The notes beneath the pieces are model-generated. The model had not been told where the DNA came from, made no database searches, and saw nothing but the letters and a program-made list of their open reading frames with translations. From Mammaliicoccus stepanovicii (lineage in GTDB: Bacteria; Bacillota; Bacilli; Staphylococcales; Staphylococcaceae), in NCBI RefSeq assembly GCF_002902525.1, contig NZ_PPQZ01000024.1:1-64000 (forward strand): a stretch of DNA of 64,000 nt. Reading direction: 5' to 3'. The number at the start of each line of letters is the position of its first letter. Position 1 is the first letter of the stretch. Positions 31,459 to 41,842 of this stretch are shown piece after piece. The position numbers were made by a program, and so were the translations under genes.

Positions 31459-31543
31459 TCTAACGTTAAATTTCTGTAAATAACAGTTTTTTAAATGACG
31501 ATAATATATTTAAACTTTATAATGAGAAGGGAGGATTTCGATT

Positions 31544-32014
31544 ATGCCTCGTAAAGGTCCAGTTGCAAAAAGAGATGTTTTACCAGATCCAATTCACAAC
31601 TCAAAATTAGTAACTAAATTAATCAACAAAATTATGCTTGATGGTAAGCGTGGTACTGCTCAAAAAATTCTTTATTCAGCATTTGAACTTGTTCAAGAAC
31701 GTTCAGGTAAAGATGCAATTGAAGTATTTGATGAAGCTATCAACAACATCATGCCTGTACTTGAAGTTAAAGCACGCCGTGTAGGTGGTTCAAACTATCA
31801 AGTACCTGTAGAAGTACGTCCAGAGCGTCGTACAACTTTAGGTTTACGTTGGTTAGTTAACTATGCGCGTCTTCGTGGTGAAAAAACTATGGAAGAGCGT
31901 TTAGCTAATGAAATCTTAGATGCAGCCAATAACACTGGTGGTGCAGTTAAGAAACGTGAAGATACTCATAAAATGGCAGAAGCTAACAAAGCGTTTGCTC
32001 ATTACCGTTGGTAA
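31544..32014 (+). CDS. rpsG: 30S ribosomal protein S7
   Basis: A 156-residue primary 16S rRNA-binding protein that nucleates assembly of the 30S head and often represses its own operon. Conserved segments [48 protein letters not shown] and AHYRW at the C-terminus are present. GGGAGGA precedes the ATG. A structured gap separates it from fusA. Confidence 0.98.
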   Translation: MPRKGPVAKRDVLPDPIHNSKLVTKLINKIMLDGKRGTAQKILYSAFELVQERSGKDAIEVFDEAINNIMPVLEVKARRVGGSNYQVPVEVRPERRTTLGLRWLVNYARLRGEKTMEERLANEILDAANNTGGAVKKREDTHKMAEANKAFAHYRW

Positions 32015-32028
32015 GATAGAACTTAGAT

Positions 32029-32091
32029 CCCTAAGCGTTAAAATCTTAAAGATATCTTTAGCGAGACATCTCTTATTTTAAACACTTAGGG
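32029..32091 (+). promoter_or_regulatory. structured leader between rpsG and fusA
   Basis: CCCTAAG (32029-32035) pairs with CTTAGGG (32085-32091), and next to it TTAAAAT (32038-32044) with ATTTTAA (32075-32081). The enclosed TAAAGATATCTTTA (32047-32060) is self-complementary. A branched element of this size ahead of fusA suggests translational or processing control; no T run follows, so it is not a terminator. Confidence 0.5.
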
Positions 32092-32153
32092 TATCAAAGT
32101 ATCTACTTATTAATCACAAAATATCCAATGTTTTTGGAAGGAGTAAGAATACT

Positions 32154-34235
32154 ATGGCAAGAGATTTCTCTTTGAAAAATACTCGTAACATCGGTATCAT
32201 GGCACATATCGATGCTGGTAAAACTACCACTACAGAACGTATTCTTTATTACACAGGCCGTATCCATAAAATTGGTGAAACACACGAAGGTGCTTCACAA
32301 ATGGACTGGATGGAACAAGAGCAAGAGCGTGGTATCACAATTACTTCTGCTGCAACAACTGCTCAATGGGATGGTCACCGTGTAAACATTATAGATACAC
32401 CTGGACACGTAGACTTCACAGTTGAAGTTGAACGTTCACTACGTGTACTTGATGGTGCCGTTACTGTACTTGATGCTCAATCAGGTGTTGAACCTCAAAC
32501 TGAAACAGTTTGGCGTCAAGCTACAACATACGGAGTTCCACGTATTGTATTCATTAATAAAATGGATAAAATGGGTGCAAACTTTGAATATTCAGTTGGT
32601 ACTTTACATGAACGTTTACAAGCAAATGCTCACCCAATTCAGTTACCAATCGGTGCAGAAGATGACTTCAGCGCTATCATTGACTTAGTTGAAATGAAAT
32701 GTTTCCAATATAACAATGACTTAGGTACTGAAATTGAAGAAGTAGAGATTCCTGAATCTCACAAACAACAAGCTGAAGAAGCGCGTGAAGCTTTAATTGA
32801 AGCTGTTGCTGAATCAAATGACGAATTAATGGAAAAATATTTAGGTGGAGAAGAAATTTCACTTGCTGAGCTTAAAGCGGCAATCCGTAAAGCTACTTGT
32901 GACGTTGAATTCTACCCAGTACTTTGTGGTACAGCATTCAAAAACAAAGGTGTTCAATTAATGTTGAACGCAGTTATTGATTACTTACCATCACCATTAG
33001 ATGTTAAACCAATTATCGGACATAGAGCTGATAACGAAGATGAAGAAGTTATTGCAGAACCTGATGACTCAGCACCTTTCGCTGCGTTAGCATTTAAAGT
33101 AATGACTGACCCATTCGTTGGTAAATTAACATTCTTCCGTGTTTATTCAGGTACAATGTCATCTGGTTCATATGTTAGAAACTCAACTAAAGGTAAACGT
33201 GAACGTGTAGGTCGTATCCTACAAATGCACGCTAACTCTCGTGAAGAGATTTCTACTGTATACTCAGGTGATATAGCAGGTGCGGTTGGTCTTAAAGATA
33301 CTGCTACTGGTGATACTTTATGTGATGAAAAAGATGACATCATCTTAGAATCAATGGAATTCCCAGAGCCAGTTATCCACTTATCTGTTGAGCCTAAATC
33401 AAAAGCTGACCAAGATAAAATGACTAACGCATTAGTTAAATTACAAGAAGAAGATCCAACATTCCATGCACATACAGACCAAGAAACTGGACAAGTTATC
33501 ATTGGTGGTATGGGTGAATTACATCTTGATATTTTAGTAGACCGTATGAAACGTGAATTCAAAGTAGAATGTACTGTTGGTGCGCCAATGGTTTCTTACC
33601 GTGAAACGTTCAAAACAGCTGCTCAAGTTCAAGGTAAATTCTCTCGTCAATCTGGTGGACGTGGACAATATGGTGATGTTCATATCGAATTCACACCTAA
33701 CGAACAAGGTGGCGGTTTCGAATTCGAAAACGCTATTGTCGGTGGTGTAGTTCCTCGTGAATACATTCCATCTGTTGAAGCTGGTCTTAAAGATGCTATG
33801 GAAAACGGTGTATTAGCTGGATATCCACTAGTTGATGTTAAAGCTAAACTATATGACGGTTCATACCATGATGTCGATTCATCAGAAATGGCCTTCAAAG
33901 TAGCTGCATCATTAGCACTTAAAGAAGCTGCTAAACGTTGTGACCCTGTAATCTTAGAGCCAATGATGAAAGTTGAAATCGTTATGCCTGAAGAGTACAT
34001 GGGTGACATCATGGGTGACGTAACAAGTCGTCGTGGACGTGTTGAAGGTATGGAAGCACGCGGTAACGCACAAGTTGTTCGTGCATTTGTTCCACTTTCA
34101 GAAATGTTCGGCTACGCAACAAACTTACGTTCTAACACTCAAGGTCGTGGTACTTATACTATGGTATTTGATCACTACGAAGAAGTTCCTAAATCAATTT
34201 CTGAAGATATTATCAAGAAAAACAAAGGTGAATAA
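32154..34235 (+). CDS. fusA: elongation factor G
   Basis: A 693-residue translocation GTPase. G1 is [10 protein letters not shown] (about residues 17-26), the switch region holds [12 protein letters not shown]3 DTPGHVDF, G4 NKMDK. Domains II-V follow, with the domain IV motif [13 protein letters not shown]. It is also the fusidic acid target; no obvious resistance change was recognised, though not every position was checked. AAGGAGTAAG precedes the ATG. Confidence 0.98.
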   Translation: MARDFSLKNTRNIGIMAHIDAGKTTTTERILYYTGRIHKIGETHEGASQMDWMEQEQERGITITSAATTAQWDGHRVNIIDTPGHVDFTVEVERSLRVLDGAVTVLDAQSGVEPQTETVWRQATTYGVPRIVFINKMDKMGANFEYSVGTLHERLQANAHPIQLPIGAEDDFSAIIDLVEMKCFQYNNDLGTEIEEVEIPESHKQQAEEAREALIEAVAESNDELMEKYLGGEEISLAELKAAIRKATCDVEFYPVLCGTAFKNKGVQLMLNAVIDYLPSPLDVKPIIGHRADNEDEEVIAEPDDSAPFAALAFKVMTDPFVGKLTFFRVYSGTMSSGSYVRNSTKGKRERVGRILQMHANSREEISTVYSGDIAGAVGLKDTATGDTLCDEKDDIILESMEFPEPVIHLSVEPKSKADQDKMTNALVKLQEEDPTFHAHTDQETGQVIIGGMGELHLDILVDRMKREFKVECTVGAPMVSYRETFKTAAQVQGKFSRQSGGRGQYGDVHIEFTPNEQGGGFEFENAIVGGVVPREYIPSVEAGLKDAMENGVLAGYPLVDVKAKLYDGSYHDVDSSEMAFKVAASLALKEAAKRCDPVILEPMMKVEIVMPEEYMGDIMGDVTSRRGRVEGMEARGNAQVVRAFVPLSEMFGYATNLRSNTQGRGTYTMVFDHYEEVPKSISEDIIKKNKGE

Positions 34236-34253
34236 TTAATTCGCCCTAATAAA

Positions 34254-34282
34254 TTGATTTTTATCTCAAAATGATTTATAAA
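34254..34282 (+). promoter_or_regulatory. tuf promoter
   Basis: TTGATT (34254-34259), 17-bp spacer, TATAAA (34277-34282), just after fusA. The predicted start near 34290 places the leader hairpins (34292-34326) at the 5' end of the tuf mRNA. Confidence 0.7.
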
Positions 34283-34291
34283 TTAACTATA

Positions 34292-34326
34292 GGTTACCCT
34301 CATAATGGTGAGTAACCATTATGAGG
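34292..34326 (+). promoter_or_regulatory. tuf leader with two mutually exclusive hairpins
   Basis: CCTCATAATGGT (34298-34309) / ACCATTATGAGG (34315-34326) is a perfect 12-bp hairpin with a 5-base loop. An overlapping stem GGTTAC (34292-34297) / GTAACC (34312-34317) uses part of the same right arm, so only one can form at a time. No T run follows; a 5' stability element is a simpler alternative to a switch. Confidence 0.55.
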
Positions 34327-34373
34327 CTTAATAAAAAAATACATTTTTTAATATGAATAGGAGAGATTTTATA

Positions 34374-35564
34374 ATGGCTAAAGAAAAATTTGATCGCTCA
34401 AAAACACATGCCAATATTGGTACTATCGGTCACGTTGACCATGGTAAAACTACATTAACAGCTGCAATTGCAACTGTATTAGCAAAACGTTCTGGTGACG
34501 GAGAAGCTCGTTCTTACGACCAAATCGATAACGCTCCAGAAGAAAAAGAACGTGGTATTACAATCAATACTTCACACATCGAATATGAAACTGAAAAACG
34601 TCACTACGCTCACGTTGACTGCCCAGGACATGCTGACTATGTTAAAAACATGATCACTGGTGCTGCTCAAATGGACGGTGGTATCTTAGTAGTATCTGCT
34701 GCTGACGGTCCAATGCCTCAAACTCGTGAACACATTCTTTTATCACGTAACGTAGGTGTTCCTGCATTAGTAGTATTCTTAAACAAAGTTGACATGGTTG
34801 ACGACGAAGAATTATTAGAATTAGTTGAAATGGAAGTTCGTGACTTATTATCTGAATATGACTTCCCTGGAGACGACGTTCCTGTAATCGCTGGTTCTGC
34901 ATTAAAAGCATTAGAAGGCGACGAAGGATACGAAGACAAAATTATGGAATTAATGGATGCTGTTGACTCATTCATCCCAACTCCAGAACGTGATTCTGAC
35001 AAACCATTCATGATGCCAGTTGAGGACGTATTCTCAATTACTGGTCGTGGTACAGTTGCAACTGGCCGTGTTGAACGTGGACAAGTTAAAGTCGGTGAAG
35101 AAATCGAAATCATCGGTTTAACTGAAGAATCATCTAAAACTACTGTAACTGGTGTAGAAATGTTCCGTAAATTATTAGACTTCGCTGAAGCTGGAGATAA
35201 TATCGGTGCATTATTACGTGGTGTTGCTCGTGAAGACGTTAACCGTGGTCAAGTATTAGCTAAACCAGGTTCAATCACACCTCACACTAAATTTAAAGCA
35301 GAAGTTTATGTATTATCTAAAGATGAAGGTGGACGTCATACTCCATTCTTCACTAACTACCGCCCACAATTCTATTTCCGTACTACTGACGTAACTGGTG
35401 TAGTTAACTTACCAGAAGGTACTGAAATGGTTATGCCTGGCGATAACGTTGAAATGGACGTTGAATTAATTTCACCAATCGCTATTGAAGACGGTACTCG
35501 TTTCTCAATCCGTGAAGGTGGACGTACAGTTGGATCAGGCGTTGTTACAGTAATCGAAGCTTAA
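34374..35564 (+). CDS. tuf: elongation factor Tu
   Basis: A 396-residue GTPase delivering aminoacyl-tRNA. G1 is [10 protein letters not shown] (about 18-27), switch I holds [15 protein letters not shown]3 DCPGHADY, G4 NKVDMVDD. The start [10 protein letters not shown] at 34374 follows AGGAGAG; seven upstream in-frame codons cover that site. Codon use is strongly biased, as expected for a highly expressed gene. It has its own promoter and leader and a strong terminator. Confidence 0.98.
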   Translation: MAKEKFDRSKTHANIGTIGHVDHGKTTLTAAIATVLAKRSGDGEARSYDQIDNAPEEKERGITINTSHIEYETEKRHYAHVDCPGHADYVKNMITGAAQMDGGILVVSAADGPMPQTREHILLSRNVGVPALVVFLNKVDMVDDEELLELVEMEVRDLLSEYDFPGDDVPVIAGSALKALEGDEGYEDKIMELMDAVDSFIPTPERDSDKPFMMPVEDVFSITGRGTVATGRVERGQVKVGEEIEIIGLTEESSKTTVTGVEMFRKLLDFAEAGDNIGALLRGVAREDVNRGQVLAKPGSITPHTKFKAEVYVLSKDEGGRHTPFFTNYRPQFYFRTTDVTGVVNLPEGTEMVMPGDNVEMDVELISPIAIEDGTRFSIREGGRTVGSGVVTVIEA

Positions 35565-35595
35565 TTCGTTTACAACAAACTTGATATAACGAAGA

Positions 35596-35628
35596 AAGAA
35601 CCAATCCCTTGGATTGGTTCTTTTTTTG
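35596..35628 (+). terminator. tuf terminator
   Basis: Perfect 10-bp stem GAACCAATCC / GGATTGGTTC with a CTT loop, followed by seven T. Confidence 0.93.
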
Positions 35629-35671
35629 TTCTTAACTTTTTATGGTGGGATGGCAAATGCCATTCCATTTT

Positions 35672-36853
35672 TTATTTATTTAATTTTAAGTCTTTACTGT
35701 TTTCTACAATTGAAAGAAAGATTTTAACACTATTTTGTAGTGATTGTTCATCTAAATCAAATTTTGGATGATGGTGTGGGTATGTGGAATTTAACGATTG
35801 ATTTCCCACGCCTGTAAAGAAATAACTTCCAGGAACATGTTGTAAGTAATATCCAACGTCTTCGCCACCTAATGATGGTGGATAATCAAATGCTTCTTCA
35901 ACGCTATCAATTTGGCTCGCAAGTTGTTTGACCCACATTGTTTCTGCTTCGTGATTTACAACTGGAGGATAACCATCTTGATATGATAGATGACATTTGA
36001 CTCCAAAACTTGATTCAATACCATTTAATATACCGTTTAAGCGTTCTTTAATTTGTTGTTTAACAGTCGGCAAATATGTTCTAACAGTACCTGACAATTT
36101 AACTTTATCTGCGATAACGTTGAATGCATTCCCTCCATTGAAGGTTCCAAATGTAACTACAGCAGATTCTAATGGATCTAAAGTTCTTGAAACAATCGTT
36201 TGAGCTTGCACGATAAACGATGATGCAGCAACGATAGGGTCTTTAGCCAATTGAGGCATAGCACCATGTCCGCCTTGTCCTTGGATTTCTATTTCAAATG
36301 AATCTGCTGCAGCATATGCTGGACCAGCACAAAAACCAATTTTATTGGCATCAATATGACTCGCAGTATGTGTACCAAATAAATAATCTACATCTTTAAG
36401 TGCACCTGCATCTACCATTGATTTTGCGCCACCAGGTAATACTTCTTCGGCATGTTGATGTATAAGTACAACATTACCATGAATATCTTGCGTATTTTCT
36501 TGAAGAATTTTAGCAGTTATTAATAAACTAGCTGTATGAGCATCATGACCACAAGCATGCATCACACCATCGACAGTCGATTTATAGGGTACGTCTTTCT
36601 CATCTTGAATAGGTAAAGCGTCAAAATCTGCTCTAAATGCAATAGTAGGTCCAGGATGATCGCCTTTAATATATCCGAGAAGACCATTTCCTCCGACATC
36701 TTTTTTTACTTTTATCCCTAAATTTTCGAGATAATCAGCAATATATTTTTTTGTATTTTCTTCTTTAAAAGATAGCTCAGGATGTTGATGTAAGTATCTT
36801 CTGATTTCAATAAGTTCGTTTAAATGAGTTTCGACTTGATTAACTAAGCTCAT
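35672..36853 (-). CDS. M20-family amidohydrolase, copy 1 of 3
   Basis: A 393-residue zinc aminoacylase/hippurate-hydrolase-like enzyme. Metal and catalytic motifs are FRADFDALP, MHACGHDAHTA, HQHAEEVLPGGA with the general-base glutamate, the lid domain GQGGHGAMP and the C-terminal LGGEDVGYY and PHHHPKFD. The substrate, probably an N-acyl amino acid or similar amide, is unknown. Its ATG overlaps the end of copy 2 by 14 bases, so translation is coupled. S. aureus has, as far as I recall, a single homologue after tuf; here there are three in tandem. Confidence 0.92.
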   Translation of the reverse strand: MSLVNQVETHLNELIEIRRYLHQHPELSFKEENTKKYIADYLENLGIKVKKDVGGNGLLGYIKGDHPGPTIAFRADFDALPIQDEKDVPYKSTVDGVMHACGHDAHTASLLITAKILQENTQDIHGNVVLIHQHAEEVLPGGAKSMVDAGALKDVDYLFGTHTASHIDANKIGFCAGPAYAAADSFEIEIQGQGGHGAMPQLAKDPIVAASSFIVQAQTIVSRTLDPLESAVVTFGTFNGGNAFNVIADKVKLSGTVRTYLPTVKQQIKERLNGILNGIESSFGVKCHLSYQDGYPPVVNHEAETMWVKQLASQIDSVEEAFDYPPSLGGEDVGYYLQHVPGSYFFTGVGNQSLNSTYPHHHPKFDLDEQSLQNSVKIFLSIVENSKDLKLNK

Positions 36854-38036
36854 GTTTATTATCTCCTTCCATAAACTTGAATGTCGTTAATAAAAATATT
36901 TGAACGGCATTAATTAATCCTTTTTCATCAATATCAAACTTTGGGTGATGGTGGGGAAAGTCTGCTTTGAAATGTTCATTACGTGTACCTGTATAGAAGA
37001 ATGCGCCAGGGACTCTCTGTTGATAATATGAAAAGTCTTCCCCACCTAAACTTGCTTCTAATTCAACTAATTCTTTAACATTACTAATTTCTTTAGTTGC
37101 TTCTAAAATTAAATCCGTTTCTTTTTCTGTATTTATAACAGGTGGATAACCTTTACTATATTTTAAATCATAAGTGACATCTGTTGATGTAGCGATACCT
37201 TCTAAAACTTTCTTGAAACCTTCTATAACACTAGATTGCGTATTTGAATCAAAAGTTCTAATAGTACCACCAATTTTACAAGTGTCAGGAATAACATTAT
37301 TTGTCTCTCCAGCATTAAACATCGTAATAGATAGTACTGCAGGATTTGAGGCATTTGTTTTACGTGAAACAATGTATTGTAAATCGTTACACAATTGTAT
37401 ACCTGCAGCTAAAGGATCTATTAGTTGATCTGGGTGTGCTGCATGTCCACCTCTACCTTTTAAAGTGATCCAGAAGTCATCAGGAATACCGGTAGTCGTG
37501 CCATATTTATAACCAACTTTACCAACATCTAAAGTGCTAGAAACGTGTTGGCCGATAATAGCATCAACACCTGTTAAGCAGCCGTCTGCTATCATTTGAA
37601 TAGCACCACCTGGGTCTACTTCTTCAGCATGTTGATGTATAAAGACTACTCTTCCATTAATTTCATCCCGATGTTCGGATAAAATTTTAGCTGTCATTAA
37701 TAGGACAGCCGTATGTGCATCATGACCACAAGCGTGCATCACACCATCAACAGTTGATTTGTATGGTACTTCTTTCTCATCCTGTATAGGTAGCGCATCA
37801 AAATCAGCTCGGATGGCTAACGTTGGACCGGGTTTATCTTTGTTAAGTGTACCGACAACACCTCTGCCACCTACACCTTCTCTCACATCGATATCTAAAT
37901 TTCTTAAATAATCTGCAATGTATGCAGGTGTTTTAACTTCTTCAAAAGATAGTTCAGGATACATATGCAAATGTCTCCTAATCTGAATCATTTCATCATA
38001 GTACGCTTCGACTTTATTAAGTAATATATTGTTCAT
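36840..38036 (-). CDS. M20-family amidohydrolase, copy 2 of 3
   Basis: A 398-residue paralogue of its neighbours with the same set: IRADFDALP, MHACGHDAHTAV, HQHAEEVDPGGA, GRGGHAAHP and LGGEDFSYY. The short run around the metal site is nearly identical to copy 1, while the substrate-facing lid (TTTGIPDDFWITL against AYAAADSFEIEI) has diverged, suggesting a different preference. AAGGTG lies 13 bases before the ATG, a rather long spacing. It follows copy 3 by three bases. Confidence 0.92.
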   Translation of the reverse strand: MNNILLNKVEAYYDEMIQIRRHLHMYPELSFEEVKTPAYIADYLRNLDIDVREGVGGRGVVGTLNKDKPGPTLAIRADFDALPIQDEKEVPYKSTVDGVMHACGHDAHTAVLLMTAKILSEHRDEINGRVVFIHQHAEEVDPGGAIQMIADGCLTGVDAIIGQHVSSTLDVGKVGYKYGTTTGIPDDFWITLKGRGGHAAHPDQLIDPLAAGIQLCNDLQYIVSRKTNASNPAVLSITMFNAGETNNVIPDTCKIGGTIRTFDSNTQSSVIEGFKKVLEGIATSTDVTYDLKYSKGYPPVINTEKETDLILEATKEISNVKELVELEASLGGEDFSYYQQRVPGAFFYTGTRNEHFKADFPHHHPKFDIDEKGLINAVQIFLLTTFKFMEGDNKHELS

Positions 38037-38039
38037 TTG

Positions 38040-39209
38040 TTAAAGAACACCTTCTATCTCAAGAATTTTAATAAACATTGCGGTCGTCGTCTTCATAGCA
38101 TCTTCATCTAAGTCAAACATAGGATGATGGTGTGGAATTGTTGAGCCTTTCGATTCATTACCACTGCCTGTTAAGAAGAAGCAACCAGGACGTTCTAATA
38201 GGTAATATGAGAAGTCTTCACCAATCATCATTGGATCGATATCATCATAAGTTAACCCTAGTTCTTCAGCAGCTTGTTTTACAATTTCATATTGTTCATT
38301 ATGATTAACAACAGTAGGGTATCCATGACGATAATAAAAATCATAAGTAGCGTCATTTGCTATACAGATTCCTTTAAGTAATCGTTCAAGTTCAACTTCG
38401 ATAATTTCTTTGACTTCAGGTTTAAAGGTTCTTACAGTACCTTCAAGTGTTGCAGTATCGCTAATAATGTTAAAGGCAGTCCCGGCTTCAATCTTTCCAA
38501 CAGTAAGGACACCTCTATCAATAGGGTCAAGTTTTCTAGAAATGATTTTTTGTAAGCTAGAAATATATTCAGCAGCAATAACGATTGGATCAATGGATGT
38601 ATGTGGCTTAGCTCCATGACCGCCTTTACCTTGAATCGTTATTTTAAAATAATCTGGAGATGCCATCATTTCTGACGGATTTGTTTTAATAGAAGATGTT
38701 TCATGCCCGCTCCAGAAGTGATTGCCATATACTGTATCAACGCCATCTAATGCGCCATCTATTATCATTGGATTTGCACCGCCAGGACTTACTTCTTCAG
38801 CATATTGGAATATAAATACGACGTTACCGTTTATAGCGTCATAATTTTCGTTAAGTAACGTGCATAAAGTTAATAAAGTTGTTGTATGGCCGTCATGCCC
38901 ACAAGCATGCATAGCGCCATCTATCGTTGATTTGTAAGGGACATCTTTTTCATCTTGAATAGGTAACGCATCAAAATCAGCTCGAAAGGCAATTGTTTTC
39001 CCGGGTTTCTTACCTTCAATCTTTGCAACGATTCCTCTTTCCCCAACAGGTTCAATTATGTCTAATTTATCTAATTTTCTTAAATGAGATAATATGAATT
39101 TGTGTGTTTCAATCTCATGAAATGATAATTCAGGATGCATATGTAAATATCTTCTCATTTCAACCATTTGTTCAAACTTACTTTCAATTTGCGTTTGCCA
39201 CTTTATCAT
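38040..39209 (-). CDS. M20-family amidohydrolase, copy 3 of 3 (first of operon)
   Basis: A 389-residue paralogue with FRADFDALP, MHACGHDGHTT, FQYAEEVSPGGA, GKGGHGAKP and IGEDFSYYL. Differences at usually conserved places (HQHAEE changed to FQYAEE, LGGED to MIGED) show it is the most distinct member. The start at 39209 (MIKWQTQIE) follows AGAAGGGTT; upstream in-frame codons are AT-rich and lack a ribosome site. It is promoter-proximal and divergent from kbl. Confidence 0.9.
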   Translation of the reverse strand: MIKWQTQIESKFEQMVEMRRYLHMHPELSFHEIETHKFILSHLRKLDKLDIIEPVGERGIVAKIEGKKPGKTIAFRADFDALPIQDEKDVPYKSTIDGAMHACGHDGHTTTLLTLCTLLNENYDAINGNVVFIFQYAEEVSPGGANPMIIDGALDGVDTVYGNHFWSGHETSSIKTNPSEMMASPDYFKITIQGKGGHGAKPHTSIDPIVIAAEYISSLQKIISRKLDPIDRGVLTVGKIEAGTAFNIISDTATLEGTVRTFKPEVKEIIEVELERLLKGICIANDATYDFYYRHGYPTVVNHNEQYEIVKQAAEELGLTYDDIDPMMIGEDFSYYLLERPGCFFLTGSGNESKGSTIPHHHPMFDLDEDAMKTTTAMFIKILEIEGVL

Positions 39210-39362
39210 TGCTAACCCTTCTTTCAATGTTTCAAAATATAATATGATAAGTGTAGCAAAATTTATAGAAAATTTAAACAATTCAATTTACTATGATAAC
39301 GCTTAATACTTTGATTTTGTTGTGTTATGATTAAAAAAAAGGTGCTAAAGGAGCAAATTAAA

Positions 39363-40550
39363 ATGGTACAAACGTTAAATACATTTTTAGAATCAAATCT
39401 AAATGAATTAAAAGATAATGGGTTATACAATGAAATAGATATCGTTGAAGGTGCTAATGGGGCAGAGATTACAATTGGTGGGAAACAATATATCAATTTA
39501 TCATCAAATAACTATCTTGGATTAGCTACAAACGAAGATTTAAAGAAAGCAGCTAAAGATGCTATTGATTCTCATGGCGTTGGAGCGGGGGCAGTACGTA
39601 CGATTAATGGTACACTTGATCTTCATAAAGAGCTTGAAGAAACACTAGCTCAATTTAAAGGTACAGAAAGTGCTATCGCATACCAATCAGGGTTTAATTG
39701 TAATATGGCTGCTATATCAGCTGTTATGAACAAACATGATGCTATTTTATCTGATGAATTAAATCACGCTTCAATTATTGATGGTTGTCGTTTATCAAAA
39801 GCTAAAATAATTAGAGTAAACCATTCTGATATGGAAGATTTAAGAAACAAAGCTAAAGAAGCGGTAGAATCGGGTCAATATAATAAAGTAATGTATATAA
39901 CTGATGGCGTATTCTCAATGGACGGTGATGTAGCTAAATTACCTGAAATCGTTGAAATAGCTGAAGAATTTGGCTTAATTACTTATGTAGATGATGCACA
40001 TGGATCTGGTGTAATGGGTAAAGGCGCTGGAACGGTTAAGCATTTCGGATTACAAGACAAAATTGATTTCCAAATCGGTACATTATCAAAAGCAATCGGA
40101 GTTGTTGGTGGTTACGTAGCAGGTACGAAAGATTTAATCGACTGGTTAAAAGTAGCTTCAAGACCATTTTTATTCTCAACATCATTAGCGCCTGGAGATA
40201 CGAAAGCTATTACTGAATCAGTTAAAAAACTAATGGCTTCTACTGAGTTACATGATAAATTATGGGATAATGCAAACTACTTAAAAGAAGGCTTGAAAGC
40301 TAAAGGCTTTGATATCGGTCATTCTGAAACACCGATTACGCCAGTTATCATCGGTGAAGAGAAGAAGGCACAAACATTTAGTAAACGTCTTATGGACGAA
40401 GGTGTATATGCGAAAGCAATCGTATTCCCAACTGTACCAAGAGGAACTGGTCGTGTTAGAAATATGCCAACAGCTGCTCATACGAAAGAACAATTAGATA
40501 AAGCAATCGATATTTATGAGAAAATCGGAAAAGAATTAGGTTTAATTTAA
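39363..40550 (+). CDS. kbl: 2-amino-3-ketobutyrate CoA ligase (glycine C-acetyltransferase)
   Basis: A 395-residue PLP enzyme of the alpha-oxoamine synthase group that splits 2-amino-3-ketobutyrate with CoA into glycine and acetyl-CoA. The glycine-rich [10 protein letters not shown] and [11 protein letters not shown] motifs and the PLP lysine in [13 protein letters not shown] (about residue 243) are visible. The start at 39363 follows AAAGGAGC. Close relatives include BioF, but the next gene, an SDR threonine dehydrogenase, supports Kbl. A terminator separates the two. Confidence 0.9.
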   Translation: MVQTLNTFLESNLNELKDNGLYNEIDIVEGANGAEITIGGKQYINLSSNNYLGLATNEDLKKAAKDAIDSHGVGAGAVRTINGTLDLHKELEETLAQFKGTESAIAYQSGFNCNMAAISAVMNKHDAILSDELNHASIIDGCRLSKAKIIRVNHSDMEDLRNKAKEAVESGQYNKVMYITDGVFSMDGDVAKLPEIVEIAEEFGLITYVDDAHGSGVMGKGAGTVKHFGLQDKIDFQIGTLSKAIGVVGGYVAGTKDLIDWLKVASRPFLFSTSLAPGDTKAITESVKKLMASTELHDKLWDNANYLKEGLKAKGFDIGHSETPITPVIIGEEKKAQTFSKRLMDEGVYAKAIVFPTVPRGTGRVRNMPTAAHTKEQLDKAIDIYEKIGKELGLI

Positions 40551-40560
40551 ATAAATAACA

Positions 40561-40598
40561 AGACGCCCAAACAATTGTTTAAGTGGGCGTCTTTTTTT
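40561..40598 (+). terminator. terminator after kbl
   Basis: AGACGCCCA (40561-40569) / TGGGCGTCT (40584-40592), with a further AAACAATTGTTT pairing inside, followed by a T run. Confidence 0.92.
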
Positions 40599-40774
40599 AA
40601 GCAAAATTTATATAACAAACACATTTTTTGTAGAAAGTAACTTATTTTACTTTTGTAATGTACTTCTCTGGTATACAAAAATACGCAAATAAGTTAAAAT
40701 AAACGTAATGAAAGCGATTTTGTTCTCTTCAGAAATACAAATGAACATATAGATAATACAGGAGGGTTTTAATT

Positions 40775-41737
40775 ATGCAAAAAATAATAATCACAGGTGC
40801 ATTAGGACAAATAGGTACAGAATTGGTACTTAATTTAAGAAAAAAATACGGGAATGAAAATGTTTTAGCAACAGATATTAGAGAACCTGAACAAGGTAGT
40901 GAAATATTAGACGGGCCTTTTGAAATATTAGATGTAACTGATAAAGATAAATTATTTGAGTTAGTGAAAGATTTTAAAGCAGATACAATGATGCATATGG
41001 CAGCTTTACTTTCAGCTACAGCAGAAAAGAACCCATTGTTTGCTTGGGAACTAAACATGGGCGGATTAGTGAATGCACTAGAAGCGGCTAGAGAATATCA
41101 AATGCAATTCTTTACACCAAGCTCTATCGGTGCTTTTGGTCCAACAACACCTAAAGATATGACACCACAAGAAACGATCCAAAGACCAACTTCAATGTAC
41201 GGTGTAAATAAAGTTGCAGGTGAACTATTATGCGATTACTACCATACTAAATTTGGTGTGGATACAAGAAGTATGAGATTCCCTGGATTAATATCTTATA
41301 TTAAAGAACCAGGTGGCGGAACGACGGATTATGCTGTAGAAATATATTTCAAAGCAATTCGTGAAGGTAAATATAATAGTTATATAGCTAAAGATACTTA
41401 TATGGATATGATGTTTATGGATGATGCTATTAAATCAATTATTCAACTTATGGAAGCGGACGGTAGTAAATTAATTCATCGTAATGCTTATAACGTAAGT
41501 GCGATGAGTGTAGATCCTGAAACAATTAAAGAATCTATCCAAAAATTAATGCCAGAATTTGAATTAGGCTACGATGTAGATCCTGAAAGACAAGCAATAG
41601 CTGACAGTTGGCCAAATTCGATAGATACAACTTGTGCTAAAGAAGAATGGGGATTTAGCCCACAATATAATTTAGATAGTATGACAGAATTAATGCTAAA
41701 TGCAATTAAAGAAAAAGACAAATTAGCACAGAAATAA
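40775..41737 (+). CDS. SDR-type L-threonine 3-dehydrogenase (epimerase-like fold)
   Basis: A 320-residue extended short-chain dehydrogenase. NAD-binding GALGQIGTE is at residues 8-16; catalytic Tyr142 and Lys146 lie in [11 protein letters not shown]. The segments [17 protein letters not shown] and FPGLISY with [12 protein letters not shown] match GalE-like threonine dehydrogenases that oxidise threonine to 2-amino-3-ketobutyrate, the Kbl substrate. This makes a complete threonine-to-glycine route with the upstream kbl. Generic annotation would be NAD-dependent epimerase; the specific call is family- and context-based. Confidence 0.82.
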   Translation: MQKIIITGALGQIGTELVLNLRKKYGNENVLATDIREPEQGSEILDGPFEILDVTDKDKLFELVKDFKADTMMHMAALLSATAEKNPLFAWELNMGGLVNALEAAREYQMQFFTPSSIGAFGPTTPKDMTPQETIQRPTSMYGVNKVAGELLCDYYHTKFGVDTRSMRFPGLISYIKEPGGGTTDYAVEIYFKAIREGKYNSYIAKDTYMDMMFMDDAIKSIIQLMEADGSKLIHRNAYNVSAMSVDPETIKESIQKLMPEFELGYDVDPERQAIADSWPNSIDTTCAKEEWGFSPQYNLDSMTELMLNAIKEKDKLAQK

Positions 41738-41757
41738 ATAATTGTGGATATTTTTTA

Positions 41758-41803
41758 AATTTTCTAAAAACTTATTGAATAACACCTCTATGACTGATAT
41801 ACT
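41758..41803 (+). promoter_or_regulatory. ilvE promoter with CodY-like box
   Basis: TTGAAT (41775-41780), 17-bp spacer and TATACT (41798-41803) form a good SigA promoter. Three bases upstream of the -35, AATTTTCTAAAAACT (41758-41772) matches 13 of 15 positions of the CodY consensus AATTTTCWGAAAATT. CodY repression of branched-chain amino acid genes when isoleucine, leucine, valine and GTP are plentiful is well known, so control of ilvE is plausible. Confidence 0.65.
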
Positions 41804-41842
41804 AGATAACATTAATTATTAATTAGCCTAGGAGGAATTTTT

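Noticed and set aside
40709-40722. cre site upstream of the threonine dehydrogenase gene
   Set aside because: TGAAAGCGATTTTG matches well in the left half only; the right half lacks the final CA/CW.
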